DNA from: Alteribacillus iranensis
GTDB lineage: Bacteria; Bacillota; Bacilli; Bacillales; Marinococcaceae
Direction of reading: 5' to 3'
Length of the DNA: 64,000 nucleotides
Assembly: GCF_900113025.1 (NCBI RefSeq)
Contig: NZ_FONT01000001.1
Location: 186,001-250,000 of the forward strand
The notes under the pieces were generated by a model. The model was not told the origin of the DNA, did not search any database, and saw only the letters and a list, made by a program, of their open reading frames with translations. A program made the position numbers and the translations under genes. Shown piece after piece: positions 26,352 to 34,901 of this stretch. The stretch's first letter is position 1; every line of letters begins with the position of its first letter.

Positions 26352-26810
26352 ATGCAGAAAGAGTGGACGTACTTTCAACGAGTGGCAAGCATTGGCTTAT
26401 TTGCAGGTTTTTTTTGGTCGAGTATCAATTATTTGTTATATTTAATTAACTTAACGAAAGTGGGACCAGCTCTCGTGATGTTACCTTGGGCACTACCTGA
26501 ATGGAAGAACACATATATAGGTCATTTAACTGGTATCGTAGCCATTTCGATCCTTTCATTAGCTATTGCATTTCTTTATAGTATCTTATTGTCTCGCTGG
26601 GAGTCGATGTGGATTGGAGCGTTATTCGGAATAGGGTTATGGTTTCTCGTCTTTTTTATCTTGCACCCTATATTTCCGGGATTGGATCAAATTACAGCAA
26701 TGGATAACAAAACACTCACTACTACTATATGTATTTATCTCCTGTACGGAGTGTTCGTCGGTTATTCGATATCCTACGAATATAATGAGATGACACATAA
26801 GGCATCGTAA
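26352..26810 (+). CDS. yqhR: YqhR family membrane protein
   Basis: 152 residues from ATG 26352 after TAGGAGGGA; an upstream in-frame ATG would add 30 residues without site. Four to five membrane helices (GLFAGFFWSSINYLLYLI, GIVAISILSLAIAFLYSIL, WIGALFGIGLWFLVFFIL, TICIYLLYGVFVGYSI). It matches YqhR by helix layout and by standing before aroQ. Function unknown. Confidence 0.85.
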   Translation: MQKEWTYFQRVASIGLFAGFFWSSINYLLYLINLTKVGPALVMLPWALPEWKNTYIGHLTGIVAISILSLAIAFLYSILLSRWESMWIGALFGIGLWFLVFFILHPIFPGLDQITAMDNKTLTTTICIYLLYGVFVGYSISYEYNEMTHKAS

Positions 26811-26888
26811 CGCTGTTCAGCTTTATTTTTCATATGGTAAAATGTTACTCTAAGGTTATCCGTGACGGAGAACAGGTGGGGAAGCGAT

Positions 26889-27329
26889 ATGAAACGAGTG
26901 TTAGTGATCCATGGACCGAATTTGAATATGCTTGGTAAAAGAGAACCGGAGGTATACGGAGGTGAAACACTTACTGACTTGAATGAGAAGCTGTATAAAG
27001 CAGCGGACCAGCGAAACGTGCAGTTAGAGTGCAGACAGTCAAACTATGAGGGAGAGATCATCGAGTGGATTCATCGAGCGGAGGAAGAAGCAGACGCCAT
27101 TATTATTAATCCTGGGGCGTTCACTCATTACAGTTACGCGATACGGGATGCGGCTGCTTCTATTAACAAGACAATTATTGAAGTCCATCTCTCTAATATT
27201 TATAAACGCGAAACATTCAGGCATGAGTCGGTTATCGCGCCAGTAGTTGCTGGTCAAATATCCGGATTCGGGTCGAAAGGCTACATTCTGGCATTAGAGG
27301 CTATAGCGGGAGAGGATAATAATGAATAA
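26889..27329 (+). CDS. aroQ: 3-Dehydroquinate dehydratase, type II
   Basis: 146 residues from ATG 26889 behind GGTGGGGAAG. Converts 3-dehydroquinate to 3-dehydroshikimate in aromatic amino acid synthesis. Motifs: IHGPNLNMLGKREPEVYG with the catalytic Tyr23, QSNYEGEIIEWIH, NPGAFTHYSYAIRDA, EVHLSNIYKRE with the catalytic His region. Type II dodecameric form as in B. subtilis YqhS. Its stop overlaps the start of the peptidase gene by eight bases. Confidence 0.95.
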   Translation: MKRVLVIHGPNLNMLGKREPEVYGGETLTDLNEKLYKAADQRNVQLECRQSNYEGEIIEWIHRAEEEADAIIINPGAFTHYSYAIRDAAASINKTIIEVHLSNIYKRETFRHESVIAPVVAGQISGFGSKGYILALEAIAGEDNNE

Positions 27330-28392
27330 GCGTATACAAAAGCTGCGAGAGACATTACATACAAAACGTGCAGATGGAATATTTATTGAAAGTCCTACCA
27401 ATAGAAGATATGTATCAGGGTTTACAGGAACCTCAGGAGCAATGCTGATAACAGAAGAAGAAGCCTATTTTATTACTGACTTTCGCTATGTGGAACAAGC
27501 GCAAGACCAATGTGATGGATTTCACATCATTGAGCAGACTTCGTCTATTTATAATGAAGTGGGCATTCTTGTAAAAAAATCAGGAGTCAGTCGTTTATTG
27601 TTCGAAAAAGAGCATACGACGTACGCAGTGTATGAATTGTTACAAAAATATATACAGGCGGAACTGATCCCAAGCGCCGGATTAGTCGAAAATATCAGAC
27701 TGTATAAAGAAGCAAACGAAATCGAGGTATTGAAAGAAGCAGCACAAATTGCTGATAATGCCTTTGAACACATCATCAAAAAGTTAAAGCCGGGCGTAAC
27801 TGAAATGGAAATTAGTAATGAACTTGAATTTTTTATGAGGAACAAAGGTGCCGTATCATCTTCCTTTGACATCATAGTAGCTTCCGGCTGGAGAGGTGCT
27901 CTGCCGCACGGCGTTGCGTCAGATAAAGTGATTGAGAGTGGAGAGCTAGTCACGATGGATTATGGCGCCTATTATAAAGGATATTGTTCAGATATCACGA
28001 GAACGGTGGCGGTGGGAGAGCCAACAAATGAATTAAAGAAAATTTATCAGTGTGTCTATGAGGCTCAAATCAGAGCCGTGGATGCGATTAAACCCGGAAT
28101 GAGCGGTGTGGAAGCAGATCGTATTGCTAGAGAGTACATCGAACAAGAAGGATATGGTGATCATTTTGGTCATGGCCTCGGTCACGGACTCGGTATGGAA
28201 GTACATGAAGGGCCGAGACTGTCTCCAAAAGGAAAAAACACCTTGGAGAAAGGTATGGTAGTCACCGTTGAACCTGGTATCTATGTGTCTGGGGTAGGGG
28301 GAACCCGTATTGAAGATGATATTGTCCTCACCGAGAACGGGAACGAACGGCTGACTCATTCCCCAAAAGAATTAACAATAGTTGGCGAATAA
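27322..28392 (+). CDS. yqhT: Xaa-Pro aminopeptidase family peptidase (M24B)
   Basis: 356 residues, close to B. subtilis YqhT. N-terminal creatinase-like domain (FIESPTNRRYVSGFTGTSG) and C-terminal pita-bread domain with the two-metal ligands: Asp pair in MDYGAYYKGYCSDITRT, His in HGLGHGLGMEVHEGP, Glu in VEPGIY and TRIEDDIV. The enzyme removes an N-terminal residue preceding proline. It is co-transcribed with aroQ and probably efp. Confidence 0.93.
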   Translation: MNKRIQKLRETLHTKRADGIFIESPTNRRYVSGFTGTSGAMLITEEEAYFITDFRYVEQAQDQCDGFHIIEQTSSIYNEVGILVKKSGVSRLLFEKEHTTYAVYELLQKYIQAELIPSAGLVENIRLYKEANEIEVLKEAAQIADNAFEHIIKKLKPGVTEMEISNELEFFMRNKGAVSSSFDIIVASGWRGALPHGVASDKVIESGELVTMDYGAYYKGYCSDITRTVAVGEPTNELKKIYQCVYEAQIRAVDAIKPGMSGVEADRIAREYIEQEGYGDHFGHGLGHGLGMEVHEGPRLSPKGKNTLEKGMVVTVEPGIYVSGVGGTRIEDDIVLTENGNERLTHSPKELTIVGE

Positions 28393-28460
28393 CACCTAAA
28401 TCGTACGCCCAGCTATGTTATAGTGAAACAGTACAAAATGAGAGAAATGGAGGCGGTTAA

Positions 28461-29018
28461 ATGGTATCAGTAAATGAATTTAAAACGGGACTGACTATTG
28501 AAGTAGACAACGACATTTGGCAGGTGGTTGACTTCCAACATGTTAAACCGGGGAAGGGAGCAGCTTTCGTACGCTCTAAATTGAGAAGCCTGCGCTCTGG
28601 TGCAATTCAAGAAAAGACATTCCGAGCAGGTGAAAAAGTAAACAGAGCCCACATTGAAAGAAGAAAAATGCAGTATTTGTATTCAAGCGGGGATACTCAT
28701 ACATTTATGGATAATGAGACGTTTGATCAACTGGAATTAACAAGCAAACAAATAGAAAATGAATTAAATTACTTAATAGAAAACATGGAAGTGCACATTA
28801 TTTCCTATGGTTCAGAAACGTTAGGAGTAGACTTGCCTAACACAGTAGAACTGGAAGTCACAGAAACAGAACCGGGTATTAAAGGGGATACGGCTTCTGG
28901 AGGTACGAAGCCGGCTACTCTGCAAACAGGTTTTACGGTACAGGTGCCATTTTTCGTGAATGAAGGCGACAAGCTAGTAATTGATACGAGAAAAGGTGAA
29001 TATGTGTCAAGAGCATAA
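28461..29018 (+). CDS. efp: Translation elongation factor P
   Basis: 185 residues from ATG 28461 after GGAGGCGG. Three beta-barrel domains: KOW-like start [20 protein letters not shown], the loop VKPGKGAAF whose Lys32 is the modified residue in bacilli, and the end domain with [27 protein letters not shown]-type text. EF-P relieves ribosome stalling at polyproline. In B. subtilis it likewise precedes the spoIIIA operon. A terminator follows directly. Confidence 0.97.
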   Translation: MVSVNEFKTGLTIEVDNDIWQVVDFQHVKPGKGAAFVRSKLRSLRSGAIQEKTFRAGEKVNRAHIERRKMQYLYSSGDTHTFMDNETFDQLELTSKQIENELNYLIENMEVHIISYGSETLGVDLPNTVELEVTETEPGIKGDTASGGTKPATLQTGFTVQVPFFVNEGDKLVIDTRKGEYVSRA

Positions 29019-29029
29019 TCGATAACGTG

Positions 29030-29062
29030 GAAAAGGGCAAAGTAAAGCCCTTTTCTTTTTTT
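29030..29062 (+). terminator. Terminator of efp
   Basis: AAAAGGGC/GCCCTTTT with an eight-base loop, then C and T8. Confidence 0.9.
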
Positions 29063-29094
29063 TATGTTCTGTGAAATTTGTTGGGGTTATTAAT

Positions 29095-29458
29095 CATTTT
29101 GCTGTACGGGTTGGATGGCTCTCTAGGCTCGCTTGCACCACAGGCACAAGGGCGACATCAGTTCAAGCTACGCTACTACGCTTGCTTTCACTGTGTCTTC
29201 TTAGCCGCGGGCAACGCTTCAGCTAATCGGGGCAATTCGCCCCGATGGATCTTCAGCTGTTGCTTCAACGCACACGACGTGCTAGTGTCGGCATTGGCCA
29301 CAGGACGGACTTCCGCAGGATGCGGTGACTTCTACGTTGACTTACGCAGGACGCGTTGACTTTTGCGTTGTAAACAGGACGTTTGCGGTCTTAGTAGAAG
29401 TTCATTTATCTTAGCCGACGTCCCGCAGGCGTCTCCCCTGTTCGCCACCAACCTTATT
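29095..29458. repeat. G+C-rich interspersed repeat block between efp and spoIIIAA
   Basis: About 360 bases of composition unlike the flanks, full of short palindromes (CGGGGCAATTCGCCCCG near 29230) and unit words such as CGCAGGA.GCG. It includes two tandem 31-bp copies, 29309-29339 and 29340-29370, differing at about five positions. Open frames through it carry no recognisable protein. It may be a relative of the blocks at 34902 and 54200. Confidence 0.75.
29309..29370. repeat. Tandem 31-bp direct repeat
   Basis: Copy 1 starts ACTTCCGCAGGATGCGGTG and copy 2 ACTTACGCAGGACGCGTTG; both end in CGTTG. They abut without spacer and differ at about five of 31 positions. Confidence 0.85.
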
Positions 29459-29568
29459 TAAGAAATGGAAGAATCTAATCCTATTCACCCAAACATTTGA
29501 ACCCTTTTTTATGCTTTTAAATTGTTTTCTGAAAAGTAGGATTGAATGACATAGCTATTCGTTTCGTG

Positions 29569-29596
29569 GCCACAGGTATTTTCTGTGGCTTTTTTA
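29569..29596 (+). terminator. Hairpin terminator upstream of spoIIIAA
   Basis: GCCACAG/CTGTGGC with a seven-base loop, followed by T6. It lies between the repeat block and spoIIIAA with no gene before it; B. subtilis has yqhV in this interval, so it may be what is left of a lost unit. Confidence 0.8.
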
Positions 29597-29713
29597 GTGT
29601 TCGTTGCCGGCAGTCGGACACTTTGTTTTTAGGGGGGTTCGGCCATGGTGGTGTTCTATCTTTTGAAAAGTTGAATAAAGTGTACAAACAGATAAAAGGG
29701 AGGATGATGGAAG

Positions 29714-30631
29714 ATGGAAATCATCTATAATATGTTTCCTCCTCACATTCAGAAGATACTGCGAGCCGTAGATGACAGAGATATTGAGGAAATTAGAATA
29801 CGAATTCACTCACCGGTTGAAATTATAACAACTCGTACCTTCTTCTATATGACAACCCCGGACGACCGCTTCTATGTCATTACAGAAAGGGATATCGAAT
29901 ATATATTTAATCAGCTAAGTGAATTTTCGATGTATGCCTTTCAAGAAGAACTAAAGCAAGGTTACATCACAACACGAGGGGGACATCGCGTAGGTATTGG
30001 AGGACAAGTCGTATATGAAAATGGCGGTATCCAGACGGTAAAGCATATTCGGTTTATGAACATAAGAGTGGCATCTGATCACATTGGCACGGCTCGTGCA
30101 TATGTGGAAAGGTTATACAAGGGTAATTATGATAACACGTTAATTATTGGGGCACCTCAAACGGGAAAAACGACATTTTTACGTGATATTGCCCGAACGA
30201 TTAGTAGCGGCATTCCCGAAAAAGACATTGCGGGTAAAAAAGTAGCGATTGTAGATGAACGCTCAGAAATTGCAGCTTGTTATCATGGAGCTCCTTCTTT
30301 TCAAATAGGGCAGCGTACCGATGTGTTAGATCGTTGTCCGAAAGCGGAAGGAATGATGATGATGATACGAGCAATGAGCCCTGAAGTAATCATCGTAGAC
30401 GAAATTGGCAGAAGAGAGGATGCTGAAGCAATCATGGAAGCGATACACGCTGGGGTTACTGTTATTTGTACCGCACATGGTCACTCCGTTGCCACGGTAA
30501 AACAACGTCCGGCCTTTCAGCACTTAGTAATTGATTCAGTATTTCGTCATATTGTCACCTTACAAAGAATAAATGGCGTATTTCAGATTCAATGGGAAGA
30601 GTCTACGCAGGGAATGGAATTTTCGAAATGA
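29714..30631 (+). CDS. spoIIIAA: Stage III sporulation protein AA (secretion ATPase-like)
   Basis: 305 residues, ATG 29714. It is the ATPase of the SpoIIIA-SpoIIQ feeding-tube channel joining mother cell and forespore. RecA-like core: Walker A GAPQTGKTTFLRD, then KVAIVDERSEIA, a Walker B IIVDEIGRREDAEA and TAHGHS. N-terminal region (EIRIRIHSPVEII, YITTRGGHRVGIGG) is typical. The Walker A has Gln where Gly or Pro is more common. First gene of an eight-gene operon expected to be sigma-E driven in the mother cell. Confidence 0.96.
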   Translation: MEIIYNMFPPHIQKILRAVDDRDIEEIRIRIHSPVEIITTRTFFYMTTPDDRFYVITERDIEYIFNQLSEFSMYAFQEELKQGYITTRGGHRVGIGGQVVYENGGIQTVKHIRFMNIRVASDHIGTARAYVERLYKGNYDNTLIIGAPQTGKTTFLRDIARTISSGIPEKDIAGKKVAIVDERSEIAACYHGAPSFQIGQRTDVLDRCPKAEGMMMMIRAMSPEVIIVDEIGRREDAEAIMEAIHAGVTVICTAHGHSVATVKQRPAFQHLVIDSVFRHIVTLQRINGVFQIQWEESTQGMEFSK

Positions 30632-31140
30632 GTTGGTTCGGCGCGATATTTATTTTAACGGCTTGTACATGGACAGGGTTTGAAGTAGCAAAAAAACTAA
30701 CCGAGAGACCGAGGCAGCTGCGACAGTTAAAAGTGGCACTGCAAAGTTTTGAGGCAGAAATCATGTATGGCATGAGTCCTCTTGCTGAAGTCAGTGAAAA
30801 AATAAGCAAGCAGCTTCCTGATCCAGTGGCTCACTTGTTTCGATATTTTTCCAGTCAATTAAAAAAAGGAGAATGCGAGGCCTCAGAAGCATGGAATCAA
30901 AGCCTCGACAAAACATGGCCTCGTACAGCAATGGGGCCGCAAGAAAAAGAAGTATTAAAACAATTTGGCATGACAATGGGGAAACACGAGAAAATGCAAC
31001 AACAAAAGCATATTAGACTGGCCCTGGTTCATTTAGAAAAAGAAGAACAAGAAGCAAAAGAGAAAAAAATGAAATACGAAAAAATAGCGAAAACAATGGG
31101 CTTTTTAACAGGTTTATTGTTGATCATTATATTGATTTAA
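30628..31140 (+). CDS. spoIIIAB: Stage III sporulation protein AB
   Basis: 170 residues; ATG 30628 overlaps the spoIIIAA stop. N-terminal membrane helix (SWFGAIFILTACTWTGFEVA), a cytoplasmic helical part like the GspF domain of type II secretion (LRQLKVALQSFEAEIMYGMSPL is the conserved run), and a C-terminal membrane helix GFLTGLLLIIILI. Needed for engulfment-stage communication and sigma-G activity. Length equals that of the B. subtilis protein within one residue. Confidence 0.94.
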   Translation: MSWFGAIFILTACTWTGFEVAKKLTERPRQLRQLKVALQSFEAEIMYGMSPLAEVSEKISKQLPDPVAHLFRYFSSQLKKGECEASEAWNQSLDKTWPRTAMGPQEKEVLKQFGMTMGKHEKMQQQKHIRLALVHLEKEEQEAKEKKMKYEKIAKTMGFLTGLLLIIILI

Positions 31141-31181
31141 TGCCACGCTGATAAATGAAAAGTGACTGAAGGGGTGATGAG

Positions 31182-31388
31182 GTGGCCTATGATGTTAATA
31201 CAATTTTTCAAATAGCTGGTATCGGTATCATCGTAGCAATGATCCATACCGTATTAAAACAAATGGGAAAAGAAGATTGGGCGCACTGGGTCACATTAAT
31301 TGGTTTTGTTGTCGTCCTTTATATGATCGCGACTATCATTGATGACCTGTTTCAAAAAATTAAAAGTGTATTTTTATTCCAAGGTTAG
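31182..31388 (+). CDS. spoIIIAC: Stage III sporulation protein AC
   Basis: 68 residues from GTG 31182 (GGTGATGAG upstream), the family length. Two membrane helices (IFQIAGIGIIVAMIHTVL and WVTLIGFVVVLYMIATII) with the conserved loop KQMGKEDWAHW. Member of the polytopic part of the mother cell-forespore channel, resembling export apparatus subunits. Confidence 0.95.
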   Translation: MAYDVNTIFQIAGIGIIVAMIHTVLKQMGKEDWAHWVTLIGFVVVLYMIATIIDDLFQKIKSVFLFQG

Positions 31389-31394
31389 GAGGCG

Positions 31395-31796
31395 GTGTCC
31401 ATTGAAATCGTACAATTAGTCGGTTTCGCTCTCATCGCCACTTTTTTAATCATTCTCTTGAAAGAACAAAAGCCGGTCATTTCCCTCTCTCTCACGTTAG
31501 GTGCCGGGGCCATCATATTTTTATTTATCCTTACACCTGTGGAATCTGCGCTCGAGTTGATCCGGACTTTGTCGGGACAAGCCGGGATTAACAATATGTA
31601 TATGGAAACGTTACTGAAAATCATAGGGATTGCATATCTCGCGGAGTTTGGGGCTCATATCGCACGGGACGCTGATCAAGAAGCAATCGCAGCAAAAGTG
31701 GAATTAGCAGGGAAAATGATTATCATTATGCTGGCTATTCCTATCTTTCAAGTATTAATAGAAACGGTACTCTCTCTCATCCCGGGAGCTGCCTAA
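31395..31796 (+). CDS. spoIIIAD: Stage III sporulation protein AD
   Basis: 133 residues from GTG 31395 with TTAGGAGGC upstream, seven bases after spoIIIAC. Four membrane helices; conserved KEQKPVISLSLTLGAGAI and the loop LLKIIGIAYLAEFGAHIARD. It is homologous to SpoIIIAC plus an extra half and belongs to the channel core. Confidence 0.95.
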   Translation: MSIEIVQLVGFALIATFLIILLKEQKPVISLSLTLGAGAIIFLFILTPVESALELIRTLSGQAGINNMYMETLLKIIGIAYLAEFGAHIARDADQEAIAAKVELAGKMIIIMLAIPIFQVLIETVLSLIPGAA

Positions 31797-31810
31797 AAGG
31801 TGTGCGGTAT

Positions 31811-33013
31811 ATGTACGAAAAGAAATGGTTGCTACTATTACTTGTTTTATCAGCAGCTTGTGTTTTTTTTATACATCATGGATCTATCCAAGCAGAAGAG
31901 ACGAGTGATACAGAAGGAATGTCGGTAGAGTCATTAAAGGAAGAACAGTTAAAACAGTTGGATATAGAAAGCATTACTGCTTATTGGGAAAACGTTGTAA
32001 GAGAATACGGTACATTCCTGCCAGAATCGCAAAAAGGCTCACTGACTGATTTTATAAAAGGAGAGAAGAAGTTCGCGCCCGGAGAATGGGGGAAAGCTTT
32101 ACTCCGTTATTTGCTTCATGAAGTTATTGCTAATGGACAGTTAATGGGAACCCTGCTTCTCTTAACAGTATTTAGTGCCATATTAAAAGCAATTCAAAAT
32201 GCTTTTGAAAAAGAGGCGGTCGGTAAGGTAGCATATGCCGTTATTTTTATCATTTTAATTGTTATCGCCTTAAACAGTTTTTACGTAGCAATGGATTACG
32301 TACGAGAAGCTGTCTCTTTAATGTCTCATTTCATTATTGCGTTGTTGCCTCTGCTTTTAGGACTTTTAGCTGCCAGTGGTTCCATTGCATCTGCTGGGAT
32401 ATTTCATCCACTTGTGATTATGCTTGTACAAGTAAGTGGTATTTTTGTTCAGAATATTGTGCTTCCTTTGTTGTTTTTTTCTGCTGTGCTCAGCATTGCC
32501 AGCCAGTTAAATGAACATATACGTGTCACGAAGTTAGCCGAGTTACTTCGCCATGTAGCCATGGGCTCACTGGCCGCTTTTCTGACAGTTTTTTTAGGCA
32601 TCATATCAGTGCAAGGTACAGCCGCTGCTGTAGCGGATGGTCTTACAATACGGACGGCTAAATTTTTAGCAGGAAATTTCATTCCAGTTATAGGGAGAAT
32701 GTTTACAGATGCAGCAGATACTGCATTAGGAGCTTCTATCCTGTTAAAAAATACGGTAGGTATTGCCGGTGTTGGGATTCTCGTCATTATTTGTGCTTTT
32801 CCCGCTCTCAAAGTGTTAGCTATTGGTTTTATATTTCAAGCAACAGCGGCGGTGGTTCAGCCACTGGCAGAAGAGGAGCTTATTGATGCCTTGTCAACTC
32901 TCGGGAGAAATGTGTTTTCCATGTTCGCAGCCCTTGCAGCGGTATCATTTATGTTTTTTTTAGCCCTTACGATTATTATTGTTTCGGGAAATTTGTCTCT
33001 TATGGTGAGGTGA
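31811..33013 (+). CDS. spoIIIAE: Stage III sporulation protein AE
   Basis: 400 residues; I choose ATG 31811 (AAAGGTG eight bases upstream) over GTG 31802. A signal-like helix LLLLLVLSAACVFFIH is followed by an extracytoplasmic region of about 90 residues, then seven or eight membrane helices with the family runs ALLPLLLGLLAASGSIASA and GRNVFSMFAALAAVSFMFFL. It is the largest membrane component of the SpoIIIA channel. Confidence 0.95.
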   Translation: MYEKKWLLLLLVLSAACVFFIHHGSIQAEETSDTEGMSVESLKEEQLKQLDIESITAYWENVVREYGTFLPESQKGSLTDFIKGEKKFAPGEWGKALLRYLLHEVIANGQLMGTLLLLTVFSAILKAIQNAFEKEAVGKVAYAVIFIILIVIALNSFYVAMDYVREAVSLMSHFIIALLPLLLGLLAASGSIASAGIFHPLVIMLVQVSGIFVQNIVLPLLFFSAVLSIASQLNEHIRVTKLAELLRHVAMGSLAAFLTVFLGIISVQGTAAAVADGLTIRTAKFLAGNFIPVIGRMFTDAADTALGASILLKNTVGIAGVGILVIICAFPALKVLAIGFIFQATAAVVQPLAEEELIDALSTLGRNVFSMFAALAAVSFMFFLALTIIIVSGNLSLMVR

Positions 33014-33016
33014 GGA

Positions 33017-33652
33017 GTGTTGGAAGTATTAGGCGGCTGGGTAAGCAACCTGGTTATTTTTTTGCTGGCTGCGTTTTTATTAGAACTGTTATTGCCCTCC
33101 TCTGTATTTCAAAAATATACACGAGTTGTCCTTTCCTTTATTTTAATGCTCATCATCATTGAGCCGCTTGTTCAGCTTACGAACGAGAATTATGAAGCGG
33201 AGTGGGAGCGGCAAATGAATCAAATATTTGCAGCGTCTTACTCATCGGAGAATATGGAAGAAAAAATAAAAATGAAGAAAAACGAAATAGAAATGGGACA
33301 AGATGCATATATTTCTGAACAAGTAACTGATCAGTTGAAAGAACAAGCCGAAGATACTGTGAAAAAGCGTTGGGGGTGGGAAGTGAAGGAGGTAGCACTC
33401 CAGTGGGAGGAAAACCGGGATAAGAATGTCAAACAACTCGAGGATGTCTCTGTTTCTGTTCAATTGGCACGATCGGAAGAAGTGGAGAAAGAAGGTCCCA
33501 TTGAGCCCGTGAACATCCAAATTGAAGAAAATATTGAAAAGAAAGAGACTTCCAATCATACGACAAAGGAAATACTTATTTTCTTAGAGCAAACATGGGG
33601 AATTCCCTCTGAACAAATACAATTGGAAGTGGATGAGGAGGGAGGCTGGTGA
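33017..33652 (+). CDS. spoIIIAF: Stage III sporulation protein AF
   Basis: 211 residues from GTG 33017 after GGTGAGGAG. Two N-terminal membrane helices (LVIFLLAAFLLELLLP and RVVLSFILMLIIIEPLVQL), then a soluble domain rich in Glu and Lys facing the intermembrane space, of the ring-building type. The conserved C-terminal ILIFLEQTWGIPSEQIQLEV is visible. Very acidic, as expected for a halophile or alkaliphile outside face. Confidence 0.93.
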   Translation: MLEVLGGWVSNLVIFLLAAFLLELLLPSSVFQKYTRVVLSFILMLIIIEPLVQLTNENYEAEWERQMNQIFAASYSSENMEEKIKMKKNEIEMGQDAYISEQVTDQLKEQAEDTVKKRWGWEVKEVALQWEENRDKNVKQLEDVSVSVQLARSEEVEKEGPIEPVNIQIEENIEKKETSNHTTKEILIFLEQTWGIPSEQIQLEVDEEGGW

Positions 33653-34299
33653 CGGAAAACAATAATAAAAACTTTTTAAAAGGTTTGTTATCGAAAAAAA
33701 ATAAGGGCTCTGCACAAAAGACGGTTCCTGTTTATTTGATTGTCATCCTCTTGTTTGGAATTTTTTTGATGATTGCAGGGACGATAGGTAAAGAAAAAGA
33801 TGAAACGGAGAAAGAGTGGCTTCGTGATAATAAAAACCAGCAAGAGATTGTGGAAACAAAAGCGACTCCAACCGAATTAGAAAAAATACCTGACAAAGAA
33901 AAAGCCATTCAAGATAGACTAGCCATTATGCTTGAAAATATATCTGGTGTATCACGGGTCGAAGTGATGGTAAATTTGCAAGGAAGCGAGGAGAAAGTCT
34001 ATGAAAAAAACACAATTTTTCGTCAACAGACAACGAGAGAAGAAGAGCACCAGGGAGGGAGCAGAGAAGTAGAAGATGGGACAAAGGAAGAGCAAATTGT
34101 CATTGTCAGGCAGGGAGATCAAGAAAAACCAATTCTTTTGCATACGAAAAAGCCAGAGGCAAGAGGGGTACTCGTTGTGGCGGAAGGAGTAAGTGATTTG
34201 AAAGTAAAAGAGTGGGTGGTAGAAGCAGTAACCAGATCTCTTGATGTGCCCCCGCATAAAGTATCCGTATTGCCTCGAGAAAGGGAGGAAGGAGAATAA
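33649..34299 (+). CDS. spoIIIAG: Stage III sporulation protein AG
   Basis: 216 residues; GTG 33649 overlaps the spoIIIAF stop. One membrane helix (VPVYLIVILLFGIFLMIAG) and a ring-building domain with LAIMLENISGVSRVEVMVNL and KPEARGVLVVAEGVSDLKVK. B. subtilis SpoIIIAG forms a large ring in the intermembrane space that spans the feeding tube. The insert between those two blocks forms the beta-triangle in the family and is rich in Glu here. Confidence 0.95.
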   Translation: MTENNNKNFLKGLLSKKNKGSAQKTVPVYLIVILLFGIFLMIAGTIGKEKDETEKEWLRDNKNQQEIVETKATPTELEKIPDKEKAIQDRLAIMLENISGVSRVEVMVNLQGSEEKVYEKNTIFRQQTTREEEHQGGSREVEDGTKEEQIVIVRQGDQEKPILLHTKKPEARGVLVVAEGVSDLKVKEWVVEAVTRSLDVPPHKVSVLPREREEGE

Positions 34300-34301
34300 G
34301 A

Positions 34302-34901
34302 ATGTTATTAAAAAAACAAACGGTTTGGTTGATGACGATGTTAAGTTTGACATTGGTTCTAGCGGTGTATTACATTACGTCACCTAATGAGATGGCTGAA
34401 GACCAAGCGACAGAGGAAGGTGCTCCAACCGCGGCGAGTGAAGAAGAGTGGGTGGAATGGTTGTCCGATGAAGAAATGGAAGCGACCATCGAAGAAACAG
34501 AACCGACTGAAGGAGAAGAACAAGCTGCTACAGTAAGTGAAGGAAGCAGCAACTTGTTCAGTGAACTGCGTTTAGAGCGTGAAGAAACAAGAAGCAGGTT
34601 ACGGGAGGAGTATACGGAGGCCATCGCTTCAGAGGATTTCACGGCAGCTGAAAAGAGTGAAGCGTTTGATAAGCGAGAAGAGTTGGAGTCCATGCAGCAA
34701 AAAGAAAGTTTACTTGAAAATCTTATTCAATCGGAAGGATATTCAGATGCTGTTGTACTGAGCGATGAAGGTACAACGCGCATTATAGTGGAAGCGGAAC
34801 AGCTTGACCCTGACGAGGCAGTGAATCTAAATAGATTGGCCAAGGAGCAGCTCGGAACTACGGATGTTGTGATTGGCCATCAGTCGGCAGGAAGTAAATA
34901 A
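34302..34901 (+). CDS. spoIIIAH: Stage III sporulation protein AH
   Basis: 199 residues, ATG 34302. N-terminal membrane helix (VWLMTMLSLTLVLAVYYI), a long acidic linker, a coiled segment LRLEREETRSRLREEYTEAI, and a ring-building domain with SEGYSDAVVLSDEGTTRIIV and LAKEQLGTTDVVIGHQ. Its domain binds SpoIIQ from the forespore side. The stop codon TAA at 34899-34901 is part of the terminal word of an interspersed repeat (TAAGAAAAGCG). Confidence 0.95.
   Translation: MLLKKQTVWLMTMLSLTLVLAVYYITSPNEMAEDQATEEGAPTAASEEEWVEWLSDEEMEATIEETEPTEGEEQAATVSEGSSNLFSELRLEREETRSRLREEYTEAIASEDFTAAEKSEAFDKREELESMQQKESLLENLIQSEGYSDAVVLSDEGTTRIIVEAEQLDPDEAVNLNRLAKEQLGTTDVVIGHQSAGSK

Noticed and set aside
29542-29730. 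62-residue frame before spoIIIAA
   Set aside because: It runs through a terminator hairpin and the spoIIIAA ribosome binding site, with no family resemblance, including to YqhV.
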